Shown here: piece by piece, positions 21,006 through 31,532 of the stretch
How positions within the stretch are numbered: position 1 is the stretch's first letter
Layout of the letters: the number at the start of each line of letters is the position of its first letter
DNA from: Gamarada debralockiae
Taxonomy: Eukaryota; Ascomycota; Leotiomycetes; Helotiales; Hyphodiscaceae
Assembly: GCA_002803225.1 (NCBI GenBank)
Contig: NXFV01001362.1
Coordinates: 1 to 64,000, forward strand
Length of the DNA: 64,000 nucleotides
Direction: 5' to 3'
Notes under the pieces: generated by a model
The model's input: the letters and a program-made list of their open reading frames with translations, nothing else
Databases searched by the model: none
What the model was told of the DNA's origin: nothing
Translations under genes and position numbers: made by a program

Positions 21006-22309
21006 TCAGAAGGACGCGCGAGAGTAGTTACTGTAGAGATCCGGATACCACTTCTGTCCTACGTCAGGATGGCTAACGACGCGGTTTCGCAGCGAGACTT
21101 CGCCTAACTGTCCACGCCAACGTCAGTCAGTGCACCGTAGCGAGTTAATGAGTTATAGAATGGCTTGATATACACAGGAGAAGGCCGGGGAGAGAAACTC
21201 GCTTGCGACCTGGTTAATGTTCGTCACCGGCGTATCAGAGGTTGGGATGCGTCCGCTGATATTCGCGACGGATTCTTTGAGTTGATCTAGCGTTAGATCA
21301 TAGCGGGCTGTCTTCGTCAGAGCCTTGAAAGTCAACCTCATTAGTACTATTATAGGCTTCAAGATCTCGAGATAGAAAAGACTTACGACGACTCGGTGCG
21401 TGGTAGCTGGGCATAGGCCCCCTGTTATTGCCTCAAAGCCTTGTGCTATGTTAACAACAAGGCTGCCGGGCACCGTCGAGCATCAATCCACTGCCCGGTT
21501 GTGTTGAGCACTTGAAGGCCGCCGATAGAACCTTGGGAGAGAAAGGTGAAGAGACCTGTGGAGTCCTTGTGCGGACCGACGCCTTGGGATTCTGGCGAAG
21601 CTGTAGGATATTTGATGAAGTTGAGTCTGTCCATGTTGCCACGAAACGGAGCGAAGGTGTCTGTCGGCAGACCGAGACGCTCAGCTACAGACTCAAGGAA
21701 CGTGTCGGCTAAACAGAACATATATTGGATCAAGCGAATGGCCAGATCTTCAGTCTTGGCATCAGGATACTTGTATGCCTCCAAATTAGTCCTGAAATCC
21801 TTGACTGAACGAGTAAGCAGTGAAAACGACTTACCTGGCTCGGTCCTTCAAGCCTCTGCCAGAATGGATCGTCTTCTGTTCAATAATTCTTCGCCGGAGT
21901 TCCAAAATCGAATTACTTGCTCACGTCAATTAGTCGTCAATCGTGATGATAGATACATACGTACAGTACTTCTCGAAGATCGGTCCGCGAAGCTGTCGTT
22001 TCTGCTCCTAGAGTCGGGTAGCCGAGGAAAGAAGGAGAATTGATCATGTTGCATTTCTCCTTGCTTTCCGTAGGAAGATTGAAGAGCTCAGGTACAGTGC
22101 GATGTCCTTCTTCCACCACTGACTGATCTTCGTCAAACGAAAATCCCTGTGTCTGGCATTGGGACTTACCTCCAAGCCTGTGTTGACGAGATAAAGAAAT
22201 CCGACCTTGAATAGGGCATCTCCAATTGCTTCATAGCTTGTGGCTTAGTCTCCGGGGATTGAAGACTTGCGAAGTCAACAATGGGAATTTTGCTGAATGA
22301 AGTGGCCAT
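21006..22309 (-). pseudogene. 2-oxoglutarate/Fe(II) oxygenase (isopenicillin-N-synthase family), frameshifted
   Basis: Multi-exon minus-strand gene starting with ATG at 22309 (MATSFSKIPIVDFASLQ, the DIOX_N block) and ending TGA at 21008-21006 after SHPDVGQKWYPDLY. The catalytic domain carries GPHKDSTGLFTFLSQ (the H-x-D ligands) and NIAQGFEAITGG...TTHRV (distal His). Lesions: one base missing at GAGATGCC in exon 1, shifting the frame before ALFKVGFLYLVNTG; a TGA at 21882-21880 inside the AKNY...TEDDPFW block; another one-base loss in the WIDAR...VPGSLVV stretch. Intact enzymes of this family hydroxylate or cyclise small molecules in secondary metabolism. This copy cannot be functional. It sits head-to-head with the Zn2Cys6 gene, with about 0.5 kb between the starts. 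Confidence 0.85.
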
Positions 22310-22389
22310 GACTGAGGTAGAAAACTGGTGAGCACCGAATCGCACTTCCTTGAACTCAATGCTCATTCGGTTGTCTGAATGCCTGCTAG

Positions 22390-22700
22390 GGTTCAAGAGT
22401 CATACCAGGCCAGTTCCCTTCAGGTATCAATTTCAAACTTGGCGCCGAGAGGATGCTGAGTTGAATGTGCGCATTGAGCTCCTCCAGGTGGAGAGCAGGC
22501 GCTTGTAAGGCTCGAAGGAGTGCCATTTCAACGCCTTCCTTAGGGCTGGAACCAGGTCTGCAGACGTCGCCGAACGCGCGGAGTAGAGTGCTGGATATCT
22601 TGGCGAGACGGAAATATTCCGTGTATGCTTGTCCATACGGTCTTTTCGGAGAGAGTTCACCATTACTCCGCCACTAACTATATTGAGCCTAGGGATTTCT
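22390..22700 (-). pseudogene. unrecognised coding-like fragment
   Basis: One minus-strand frame reads a coherent protein-like segment (WRSNGELSPKRPYGQAYTEY, then GDVCRPGSSPKEGVEMALL, ending near PEGNWPGMTLEP) bounded upstream by a TAG. No start codon or family can be assigned. It may be a gene remnant between the oxygenase pseudogene and the regulator, or a chance frame. Confidence 0.3.
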
Positions 22701-22810
22701 CGTCCAAAGCTTTTCCCATCTTCTTTCCGGCGCACAGAGCCCATCGCTTACGGCATCTTCATCACCCCGAGCCATCTGCATTGTTAGAGCACAATCCTTT
22801 TACGAGTTCC

Positions 22811-25091
22811 ATGAGGGAAAAGCCAATTCGTCTGGCGGCTTGCGAGCCATGCAGACAGCTAAAATTAGCGTGTGATCACAGTAAGCCAATCTGTTCGCGC
22901 TGCGGGCATGCAGGACGATCCAATTCGTGTACGTACCGCGAGAGGCCTTTCAAGAAGCGTCGCTATGGGGGGAGCAATCAGATACGGTAGCCAAAGCGAT
23001 CGCCATACTACCAGCAGGTTGACCTAACGTCATTTCAGAGCCTCTCCTACTACACCAAGCTTTCCAGTGAATGCCTCACTTCCGCCAAGGCCGTTAATTG
23101 ATCAAGAGCCAGCGGAGCACCGCTACCCGAACGCAGGTCATCTGGGTCTGTCCAGCTCCGCCACCCTCTTCAATCGTCTCGCTGTTAATGAGGATCTTCA
23201 CGAAACAAGGCCAAATCAGTCATTGCCAGCCAGCTCTGGTTCGACACAACTAGGCGACAAATTCATGGTTCGGCAGAATCAAGTCCTTCTGGAAGTGTTG
23301 GGTACCGTCAACGGCGAAGGTCTCAAGAATCTTATCGACTTCTGGCTTGCAAAGAACATATCTCTCACTCTTGGTGGGCCATTCGTCGAAAGTTGTTCAC
23401 GATCGTTGCACCAACTTGTAGGAGGCAAGCTGTTTGACATTACCAATCCCTCAGCGATTTCGCAGAAGCTCTCAGAGAATTCTACTCAAGCTCTGAACAT
23501 TTTGCCGATATCTACATTGAAAGATCTCAACTGTGAGATCAGTGATGCGAACGTCAGGTGGGAAAGCATCACACTTGCGTTAATCGCGGCAGGTAGAGCT
23601 ACAACCGATATCCCATTCTTTCCGCCCCTCTACACCTCCCGGCTCGAGCTGCGTGCTTTGCAACGAACCATTACAGAGCTCTCAGATAGATGCTTGGAGA
23701 TCGTACTTGGGCTTGATTCGTTAAATGACATACAACTCATCTGTCAATATGAGAATTTCATATTGCATTCAGTTGTCGATGGAGACCAGAGTAAGCTTGG
23801 ACATTTCGTTCTGAAAGTATATGTCACTAAGTCTATCACATATTAGGTTACAGCGCATGGCGTCGATTAGGCGACGTGATTAGCTCATTGCTGTTCCTTG
23901 GTCTCCATGAGAGAATAGCAGATACGCCCATGATCCCTCAATTCCTCACCGAGCTACGCCGGTCAGCATTTGCGCAAGTATACTCGGATGACAAGAATAT
24001 GGCTGTTTTTCTTGGTCGCCCTCCCAGATTGAGTCGCAAATTCTGCTGTTTTCAGCTTCCAGGCAATAACCAAGATGGAGCTAATAAAATGAATTCTCCC
24101 AGACGTCCTATGGCAGCTTTGGATTACGCTTTCTTCGGCTTCAATGACCGCATTGATCAAGTGACCGGCTTGCGTTGGACAGCATGCTGTGCTTCCCTGA
24201 AAGAAGAGATCCTGGAAGCTTTACAGGAGCATGGTGGGCAACTACAAGACCGAGTGGTGCGCTTTGAGTGAGTCTTCGATGGCCGTCATGCATTCCTTTC
24301 TGAATACTGATAATAATCAAGCGCGATCTATGCACGTGCACAGAGCTTATGGCGATCTCTCCCTGATCACCTCAGGCTTGAGCATACCCTCTTCCCGCAT
24401 GGAGATCGGTCACCATTCGAGAACGATTTTCTGTTGAACGCACGATTAACGTACCTTCAAACATTGTTCCTGCTCAGGAATAGCGTTGCGACTCACGAAA
24501 ATACTAGTTTCGCTGAGACAGAGGTTGAATTGATCCGGATCTCACAAGAAATGTTGTCCTTGATAGTTGAAGCCGTAATCCTTCGAGACCACCTGGCGAA
24601 TTCAGGGACGAGTCTGCTATGGAAGGTAAGGATCGATCTATCTCCGCATGATGAGTCAACTAATCGAGTCCGAGGTTGCGCATTATGGTCTTCCTGCCGC
24701 TGGAGTCATTTGCCTTTCTATGCTTCGACCCGCATTCTGGCAGCCGCTTCAGGACCTCAGCATCCCCAAAATGTTGCAAGATCTAGGCGTCCTCGCGTCG
24801 GAAGTTCGACTTGGTGGCCTGCTACAGGCAGAGGCTCCTAACTACGACTTACTTTATCGAGCTGCAAACACGATACAAGGTCTCATAAGCGCAGCACTTT
24901 CTTGTGGCGGAGCGTTTGCTGATCTGAGGGGCACCGAGCGAGCAGTTGAAAGTCTCTCACAGCAGGAGGGACAATCGCAAATGGACTTCACAAATTTTGA
25001 CTTATCAGCTTATACCGACCTCTGGGGTTGTGAAATTGGCTTCTGGCAAGACTTAGGAGCACATCCCTCTTTGCTGCTGCCAGCCGTGTGA
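22811..25091 (+). CDS. Zn2Cys6 transcription factor with fungal-specific regulatory domain
   Basis: Five exons (22811-22986, 23039-23790, 23847-24267, 24322-24625, 24675-25091) join in phase to 689 aa. All four introns are 49-56 nt with GT..AG ends. The N-terminus carries the binuclear zinc cluster C11-x2-C-x6-C-x6-C-x2-C-x8-C followed by basic residues (PFKKRRY). The middle contains a fungal transcription factor domain (region around HYGLPAAGVICLSMLRPAFW near the end). It would bind DNA as a dimer in the nucleus and control a few target genes. The adjacent oxygenase pseudogene, aminotransferase and transporter are candidates by position only. The gene is intact, in contrast to everything from 13 to 22.3 kb. 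Confidence 0.85.
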
Positions 25092-25504
25092 CCATGAAAA
25101 CTTTGAGCTTGGTGCGACATCTACGGGTTCGCGTGCGAAATTCTGGATCCATGGACAGGGCGTTGACAGAGGGTATCGGGGTGGTATGGTATTGTATAAC
25201 TCTGGAAGACAGTGTTAGACTGCGGCTATGTACGTAAGAGTGCCAAGGCGCTAGGAAGGCCTGTCAGCGTGACCTGCTAAAACGTGGTTCGGAGCAAAGC
25301 GACTACTACACCGCCTCGGAGGAAAGATCAAGTCAGGAGCTTTCGGCGAGATCACACGGGATGTGAATTTTTAAATTTTCTTAGGTGGAGTCTAATGATT
25401 ATCTCTCCGTCCGAGAGAGATAATACAAAGCAAGAACTACCTTCGAACACAGTCTACTTCGCAGATGACCTGAAGCATAGCACTTCAACGTTCAACCCTC
25501 AACG
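25092..25504. other. intergenic 25092-25504
   Basis: Promoter side of the TPR gene. A short direct/inverted motif (CTCCGTCCGAGAGAGATAAT) is visible near 25405, but nothing can be assigned. Confidence 0.3.
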
Positions 25505-27193
25505 ATGGCATCAGACGGTTACTACGATCTTGGAACATTCACGTACCCAATCACAACCACGAGCTTTGAAGCACAGAAATGGTTCGATCGAGGCATACTG
25601 TGGTCGTACGGCTTTAATCACGACGAAGCTATCAAGTGTTTCCAGAAGGCGATCGAGCATGACCCAGATTGCGGCATGGCATATTGGGGTGTCGCATACG
25701 CTTCCGGGCCCAACTACAACAAAGTTTGGACTTCATTTGACCAGAACGATCTGAGGCGATCTGTTGCCACAAGTTACGACTTCTCTCGCGAAGCAACAAA
25801 ACATGTAGCTCACCTCACACCAAAGGAGGCTGCCCTCTGCAACTCGATTCAATTTCGATATCTGACCCGCGTCACTCCATTCGATTTTGAAGCTTCCAAC
25901 CGAAGCTACGCCGAGGCGATGAGAAAGGTTTATGACGAGTTTGGACAGGAAGATCTTAATGTCAGATGCCTCTTTAGCGATGCTCTCATGATGACAGCGC
26001 CCAGAAAAATGTTCGACACGCACACTGGCCGGCCTATTGCTGGATCTCCGGTCCATGAGGTGACAGAACTTCTCGAGGACGGTCTGAAGATTCCAGCTTG
26101 CAGAGAGCATCCGGGCATTTTGCACCTATACATACACCACATGGAAATGTCCGCCAAACCTGCCGTCGCGTTGCCTGCAGCCGACCTCTTGCGACCACTG
26201 TGTCCCGATGGTGGCCATCTAAAGCATATGCCCTCTCATCTCGATGTCCTCGTGGGAGACTACAGGCGATCAATCGCGAGCAATCTTGAGGCTGTCAAGG
26301 CCGATGAAAAGTTTCGGGCGCGATCTGGCGGGACAGGATTTTACACCTTCTACCGACTGCATGATTATCACTCCCTCATTTATGCAGCGATGCTGGCTGG
26401 CCAAAGCCGCGTTGCTCTGGAGGCGATCGAAGGGATGGAAGACTCCATCACAGATGACTTGCTGAGGACAAAATCACCTCCTTTGGCGGACTGGATGGAG
26501 TTTTTCAAATCTATCCGCTTGCATGTGTACATTCGGTTCGGTTACTGGGATGCTATCAAAGCTTACGAGCTTCCTGAGGACCAAGAACTTTATTGCGTAA
26601 CGACAGCCTTCGCTCATTACGCCAAGGGTCTAGCTTGGGCTGTGTCTGGACATCTGGACATCGCCGACCAAGAACGTACGCTGTATCAGGCCGCTGCCAG
26701 CCGCATTCCACCATCGCGGAAAGACTTTCCGAATACAATCAGCGATGAACTTAGGGTAGCCACTGCCATGCTGGACGGCGAGATCGAGTATCGCAGAGGC
26801 AACTATTCCGTGGCGTTCAAACACCTGAGAGACGCAATCCACTACGACGACACACTCCTATATTCTGAGCCTTGGGGCTGGATGCAGCCGACTCGACACG
26901 CATTCGCGGCCCTTTCGCTTGAACAAGGCAACGTCGAGGACGCATTGCAGGCATATGCCGAAGACTTGGGCCTGGACGACTCTTTGACCCGAGCCCATCA
27001 GCATCCAAACAACCCTTGGGCCCTTCACGGATACCACGAGTGTTTGGTGAGGCTAGGGCGTACAGATGAAGCACTCATTATTAAGAAACAGCTCGAGTTT
27101 GCAACCGCCTGGGCTGATGTGCCGATTCGGGCTTCCTGCGCCTGCAGATTGGATGTGTTGAAGGCAATGACTGATGGCTGTTGTCACAAATGA
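25505..27193 (+). CDS. tetratricopeptide-repeat protein
   Basis: Single exon of 562 aa, ATG in context ACGATGGCA. TPR-like helical hairpins run through the protein. The first is FDRGILWSYGFNHDEAIKCF with AIEHDPDCGMAYWGVAYASG (about residues 26-68), and later ones occur around AAMLAGQSRVALEAIEGM, YRRGNYSVAFKHLRDAIHYD and LEQGNVEDALQAYAEDLGLD. A His-rich stretch (HPGILHLYIHHMEMSA) and KHMPSHLDVLVGDY are strongly conserved-looking. TPR arrays mediate protein-protein contacts, and this long soluble type occurs in fungi and bacteria without a settled role. No signal peptide or membrane segment is present. It lies between the regulator and the aminotransferase, so it may be part of the same neighbourhood. 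Confidence 0.8.
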   Translation: MASDGYYDLGTFTYPITTTSFEAQKWFDRGILWSYGFNHDEAIKCFQKAIEHDPDCGMAYWGVAYASGPNYNKVWTSFDQNDLRRSVATSYDFSREATKHVAHLTPKEAALCNSIQFRYLTRVTPFDFEASNRSYAEAMRKVYDEFGQEDLNVRCLFSDALMMTAPRKMFDTHTGRPIAGSPVHEVTELLEDGLKIPACREHPGILHLYIHHMEMSAKPAVALPAADLLRPLCPDGGHLKHMPSHLDVLVGDYRRSIASNLEAVKADEKFRARSGGTGFYTFYRLHDYHSLIYAAMLAGQSRVALEAIEGMEDSITDDLLRTKSPPLADWMEFFKSIRLHVYIRFGYWDAIKAYELPEDQELYCVTTAFAHYAKGLAWAVSGHLDIADQERTLYQAAASRIPPSRKDFPNTISDELRVATAMLDGEIEYRRGNYSVAFKHLRDAIHYDDTLLYSEPWGWMQPTRHAFAALSLEQGNVEDALQAYAEDLGLDDSLTRAHQHPNNPWALHGYHECLVRLGRTDEALIIKKQLEFATAWADVPIRASCACRLDVLKAMTDGCCHK

Positions 27194-27547
27194 ATGAAAT
27201 TCGGATATTTTACGGGGTTCGTGGGCATGGGTGTGGACCAAAGACTCAGGAGTAGATACGGGCATCGAATATGTATTGCGTTGTTGTTCTCGGAGTTAGC
27301 CTAGGCATACTTGATTCAACAATTTGTCATGGCTCAATTATCTTACAATATCTATAGAATATGCAAGCTCAAGCGTGGAGTTTGTGGACCTTCTTTACGA
27401 GAGACGATGACCGTTTACGTACCGGTTCCGTGGGTTCACGATTTGATGAATATCAATGCATTCGTTCAGATTGTGTGTGGGCCGAGATTTCAGAAAGCTT
27501 TTTCAATGTAACCTTGGAAGTAATGACGGAGGTGCTTTCAATGCCTT
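27194..27547. other. intergenic 27194-27547
   Basis: 3' flank between the convergent TPR and aminotransferase genes. Nothing else is seen. Confidence 0.35.
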
Positions 27548-29309
27548 TCACAGGCGCGACCGCATCGCTCCTTCCATATTTCGGATTTTATCACTTTCCC
27601 GCAACTGTCCCAAAGAACTCAACATCCGCCGCAATCCTTCCCGCAGCGGAACTCTCGGAGTAGTGAAAGTCACTCGAAACCAGCCATACTCTTCTGCCCT
27701 GTAAGATGACCCTGGCGCAATGTGCACCCCGTTCTGGCCAAACAATTTGATGGTCTGAAGCTCACGTTCCGCGTGTCTGTCAGCCCCAGCAGATATCATT
27801 CTGAGAGAACTGTAGTCTTCTCTTGCACGAGCCTTTTCTGATACGAAGATTGGCCGCAGGTCGACCCATATGTAAACACCAGCGTTCCTGCAGCCGCCGT
27901 CAGCCGATCTCTTCGGTAGGACCGTTGCAAAGACTCACATCTCATAGTATTTTATGCCGGCATTCTTCAAAAAGGTCGTTGCCAGATGGTACTGCTCTTC
28001 CATCATCTTCTTGTTCTTCGCGAAGAATCGATGCCTCCACTCGTGATCTTCCAACATGGCAGCCCACACATCTTGGAGGATATGAGGACTCCACGAGAAC
28101 GGACTGTTTCGATATCTATGAGTTTCAGATCCCGAGGTGCGTTAGCTGTGCACTTACCTGATGCTTGATATTGCTCCGAATATTCCCTTATTCTTCGAGT
28201 ATACTAAGCCCAACCTAAGGCCATTCGCACAGAAGTCCTTGCTTGCGCCGTAAAGTACATGATGCATCTGAGGGTCGATATATTCCGTCAAGTCAAGTGC
28301 TAGTGTGGAAGTGAATATTGGCGCATCTGGAAGGTTGGGGTTGTTGAAAATCGACTGAGCGTAGATTTCGTCTGCGATGAAATGACATCCTCGTTCGCCA
28401 CAAAATGAGGCAATCTCTTTCAGAGTCTCGACCGGCTATTGTTCGTTAGTGCCACTATAAGGAGCCATATGCATACGACCTTGCACTTACGTAGCATCTT
28501 CCGAGTGGATTATGGGGGCTGTAGTGCCATCAGTGCTGGAACACGATCGACCGATCGAAACATACTTAGCAATCAGGACTGCTCGCACTGTGATACCCTC
28601 AGCTTGCGCCCTTTTGAATGCGCGCTCAAGTGATTTCCTGTTCATAGCGGAATCGAATACATCGTTGACACCGGTATAACCTTCCAGATCGCAAAAGTCC
28701 GCCTCGACGACAACGGCTCCTGTCCTGTGCTGAACATCGATTGTGAAGCCGTTGTAAAATGGTCTGGGAATAATGACGCCATCTCGTTCGTTGCATATAG
28801 CCCATACGATCGCGTCAACGGCGCTGGTCAAGCCGGGAGTGATGAAAATGTCGTCTTCAGTGATGGGCACCAGAGATCCAAAATCAATCTCAAGGAATTT
28901 AGCTGCAGCATTCCTCAGCCGCATGGAACCCCGAGGACCCGTGCTGTAAGTCAAGTGTTGCACTCTTTCGACTCGAAGCTTTGTTGACCATCGTCAGCTA
29001 TGTGATGCAGACAAACTCGACCGACGCACCCGACTGTGTATGAACTCTTCAATGTCATCATGTAGCATGTTGTTCTCAGCCAGTCGTAGGTTGATTCTGT
29101 AAGTGCAGCCCAATTAGCCATCAGACAATCATTGCGGAACAGACGTCAACTCACACTCCGTTCGGGTTCCTCAGAGTCCACGGATTCGAGAACTGCTTTG
29201 CGCGAAGGCCCCAAATGTCTCTGTGGACCATATTGTAGGCGCCTCTCTGTGAAAGGCCATATTTTGACATGGCATCGTCGATAGTAAGCTGTGTCAGCGG
29301 AAGTGCCAT
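27548..29309 (-). CDS. ACC-synthase-like class I/II aminotransferase (PLP)
   Basis: Seven exons on the minus strand: 29309-29155, 29096-29030, 28978-28566, 28518-28491, 28435-28158, 28103-27939, 27887-27548. All six introns (47-58 nt) join in phase to 481 aa. Family blocks are NLRLAENN near the N-terminus, LTYSTGPRGSMRLRNAAAKF, PGLTSAVDAIVWAICNERDG, PRPFYNGF, NPHNPLGRCY, FIADEIYAQSIFNNP and YGASKDFCANGLRLG, whose Lys is the expected PLP-binding residue. Fungal ACC-synthase-like proteins range from true 1-aminocyclopropane-1-carboxylate synthases to aminotransferases and C-S lyases in secondary-metabolite clusters. The sequence alone does not fix which. The neighbouring regulator and MFS carrier favour a pathway role. 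It is divergent from the MFS gene with about 0.7 kb between starts, so a shared control region is possible. Confidence 0.88.
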
Positions 29310-30036
29310 CTTTGCCGGTAATTTGCTATGTCAACAGCGACGAGATCCGCACACGTTAGACATCTTGGACGATGCAGACTCAGGAGACTGTATATGCCGA
29401 AATCTGCGATGAAAAAAGCTTGCTGTCTTCGTTGTCTGTGCCAGCAATTGTCATTGAACCGGAGTAAGCTCAGACACGAGACCGGCGTGATCTTGGCTGA
29501 TTACTCCGAGCACCAATCTCAGAGAAGGCAGCTAGTGTGAATGCGGCCTCGTCTTTCTCGGTACATTTCTTTGTCCGGTAAAAGTCGAGCGGTATCGATT
29601 CGTAGACCAGAAGACTTTGGCTTTTCGATGCAATCTGCACTGTTTGTTGGGGTCAAAATGTCCCTGAAGAAGGTTCTGTCTTTCCGATTTGATCTCGCCG
29701 ACTTGCCATACTGCGCAAATGCCATCGGGTGAAGGCTACAACCCGAAACGTTCTCATAGATCTGCGAAGCAGAAGCGGTTCATTATGTGATATTGTCCCT
29801 AGCTGTTTGGAGTGTTCACATTGGGAAATAGTATTTCTGTCGTCAGTCAATCAGTCAAAGCCTTGGCCAGATCAACCCCTCAACTCTGTTCTCACACTTT
29901 ATCATCAAAGACACTCGAAGCGGCGTGCACCTAATTCAGTCTCTGTGAAATCAGAGCAGGTAACTATCCTGCCTTGAGGACATTACGCATCGAGAATCCC
30001 TTCTGGAGGTGGTACAACTCAGAGTCAGATCACAGC
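29310..30036. promoter_or_regulatory. shared upstream region of aminotransferase and MFS genes
   Basis: A divergent 727-bp gap between two intact genes. Short frames inside it show no family. I could not identify a specific operator. A CGG-type Zn2Cys6 site search would be informative. Confidence 0.35.
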
Positions 30037-31532
30037 ATGGAGAGTACCTCTTCCGATGATGTCGAGAAGAAAGATTCGGTTCAAGAGATTGTAGGGGAAA
30101 ACACTGCAGTTAGAGTGAGTGCGACCGAAACAGAGGTGAAATCCACCTCTAAAGCGCCTCCTGACGGCGGATTCTGGGCTTGGGCTGGAAGTAAGTTGAC
30201 AGACTGCTTGCACGTGAAGTTTGGGCAAAATTGCTGACCTTCGACAGCCCTTGGAGGACATCTGGCTCTGATGAACACATGGTAGGTCCAATTTAAAGTT
30301 TCTGACACGGGAGATGTGTTGATAGACATTCACAGGGGCTTGAACAGTTCTTTTGGTGTCTTCCAGATATATTACACGCAGACGCTCAACCGATCTCCGG
30401 ATGACATCTCTTGGATAGGATCTCTTCAAGTATTCTTCCTGTTCTTCCTTGGGACCTTCGCGGGACGCCTCACTGATGCAGGCCACTTTCGCATTGTGTT
30501 CTGCATTGGTAGCTTGCTGACATGTCTCGGAATTTTCATGGCAAGCATTAGTACAACATACTGGCAATACCTGCTGGCACAGGGTATATGCACTGGCGTC
30601 GGCAATGGGCTCTTATTCACCCCAGCATTGGCCATCGTTGGCACATACTTCAAGGAGAGGCGAGCCTTGGCTTTTGGAATAACTGCAACTGGAACAGCCA
30701 CTGGTGGGCTCATCTTCCCGACTATGGCACGTCAGTTGTTACCACAAATTGGATTAGCTTGGACGCTGCGATTGATGGGACTCATTCAAGTTATCACTTT
30801 GGGAGTGGCAAATTTTTGCCTGAAGCCCAGGCTACCACCGAAACCAAAACAACCTTTGGTCGACTGGGTCGCCTTCAAAGATCCTAGCTATACCTTCTTC
30901 GCATGTGGGATGTTTTGTGTATGTCAATTAGTTTTCAGGCCCTGCAATGTTGAATGTACTGATCGTTTTAGGCATTCTGGGGCATGTATTTTGCCTTCTA
31001 CTACATTGCCGCCTTTGCTAAAACTCAACTCGATCCTCGCATGGACTATCTCGACTCGCTGAACCTGCTTCTTGTTGTCAACGGTGTGGGGTATATTGGT
31101 CGAATGTCGCTAAATCTCTTTGCAGACAAATTCTTGGGGCCTATCACTTTGATGATGCCATTCGCGTTGGTCGGAGGTATTTGCCTCCTAGCATGGATGG
31201 CTGTGACATCTGCAGGCGGTCTGTACGTTTGGGTAGTGGTATATGGTATAGCAGCCGGAGGAGTTCAAAGCTTGTTCCCCGCTGGTTTGGCCAAGCTCAC
31301 AGCAGATGTTTCCAAGACGGGCATTCGGATGGGCATGATATGCACAACGAACAGCTTCGCCACTCTGACAGGCCCTCCGATAGCTGGGGCGATCATAGGA
31401 GCCGCGGGCCCGAAGTATACAGGTGCGCAAGCTTTTGCAGGGGCGGCTTTGGTGTTGGGGACCGCTTTCTTTGCGGCGGCGAGATTTTGTGCGCTTCGGA
31501 GGTTAGGCTTGGGCTGGAGAGCCAGGATCTAA
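30037..31532 (+). CDS. MFS transporter, monocarboxylate-transporter-like
   Basis: Four exons (30037-30190, 30248-30281, 30336-30918, 30972-31532) with introns of 57, 54 and 53 nt, giving 443 aa in phase. A cytosolic N-tail leads into PPDGGFWAW, the conserved start of fungal MCT-like carriers. About 12 hydrophobic segments follow, with ISWIGSLQVFFLFFLGTFAG, GRLTDAGHFR and FKERRALAFGITATGTATGG all typical of the subfamily. These carriers move monocarboxylates, riboflavin or secondary products across the plasma membrane. The cargo here is unknown. The ATG at 30037 is the first in frame. Divergence from the aminotransferase suggests the carrier serves that pathway. Confidence 0.85.
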
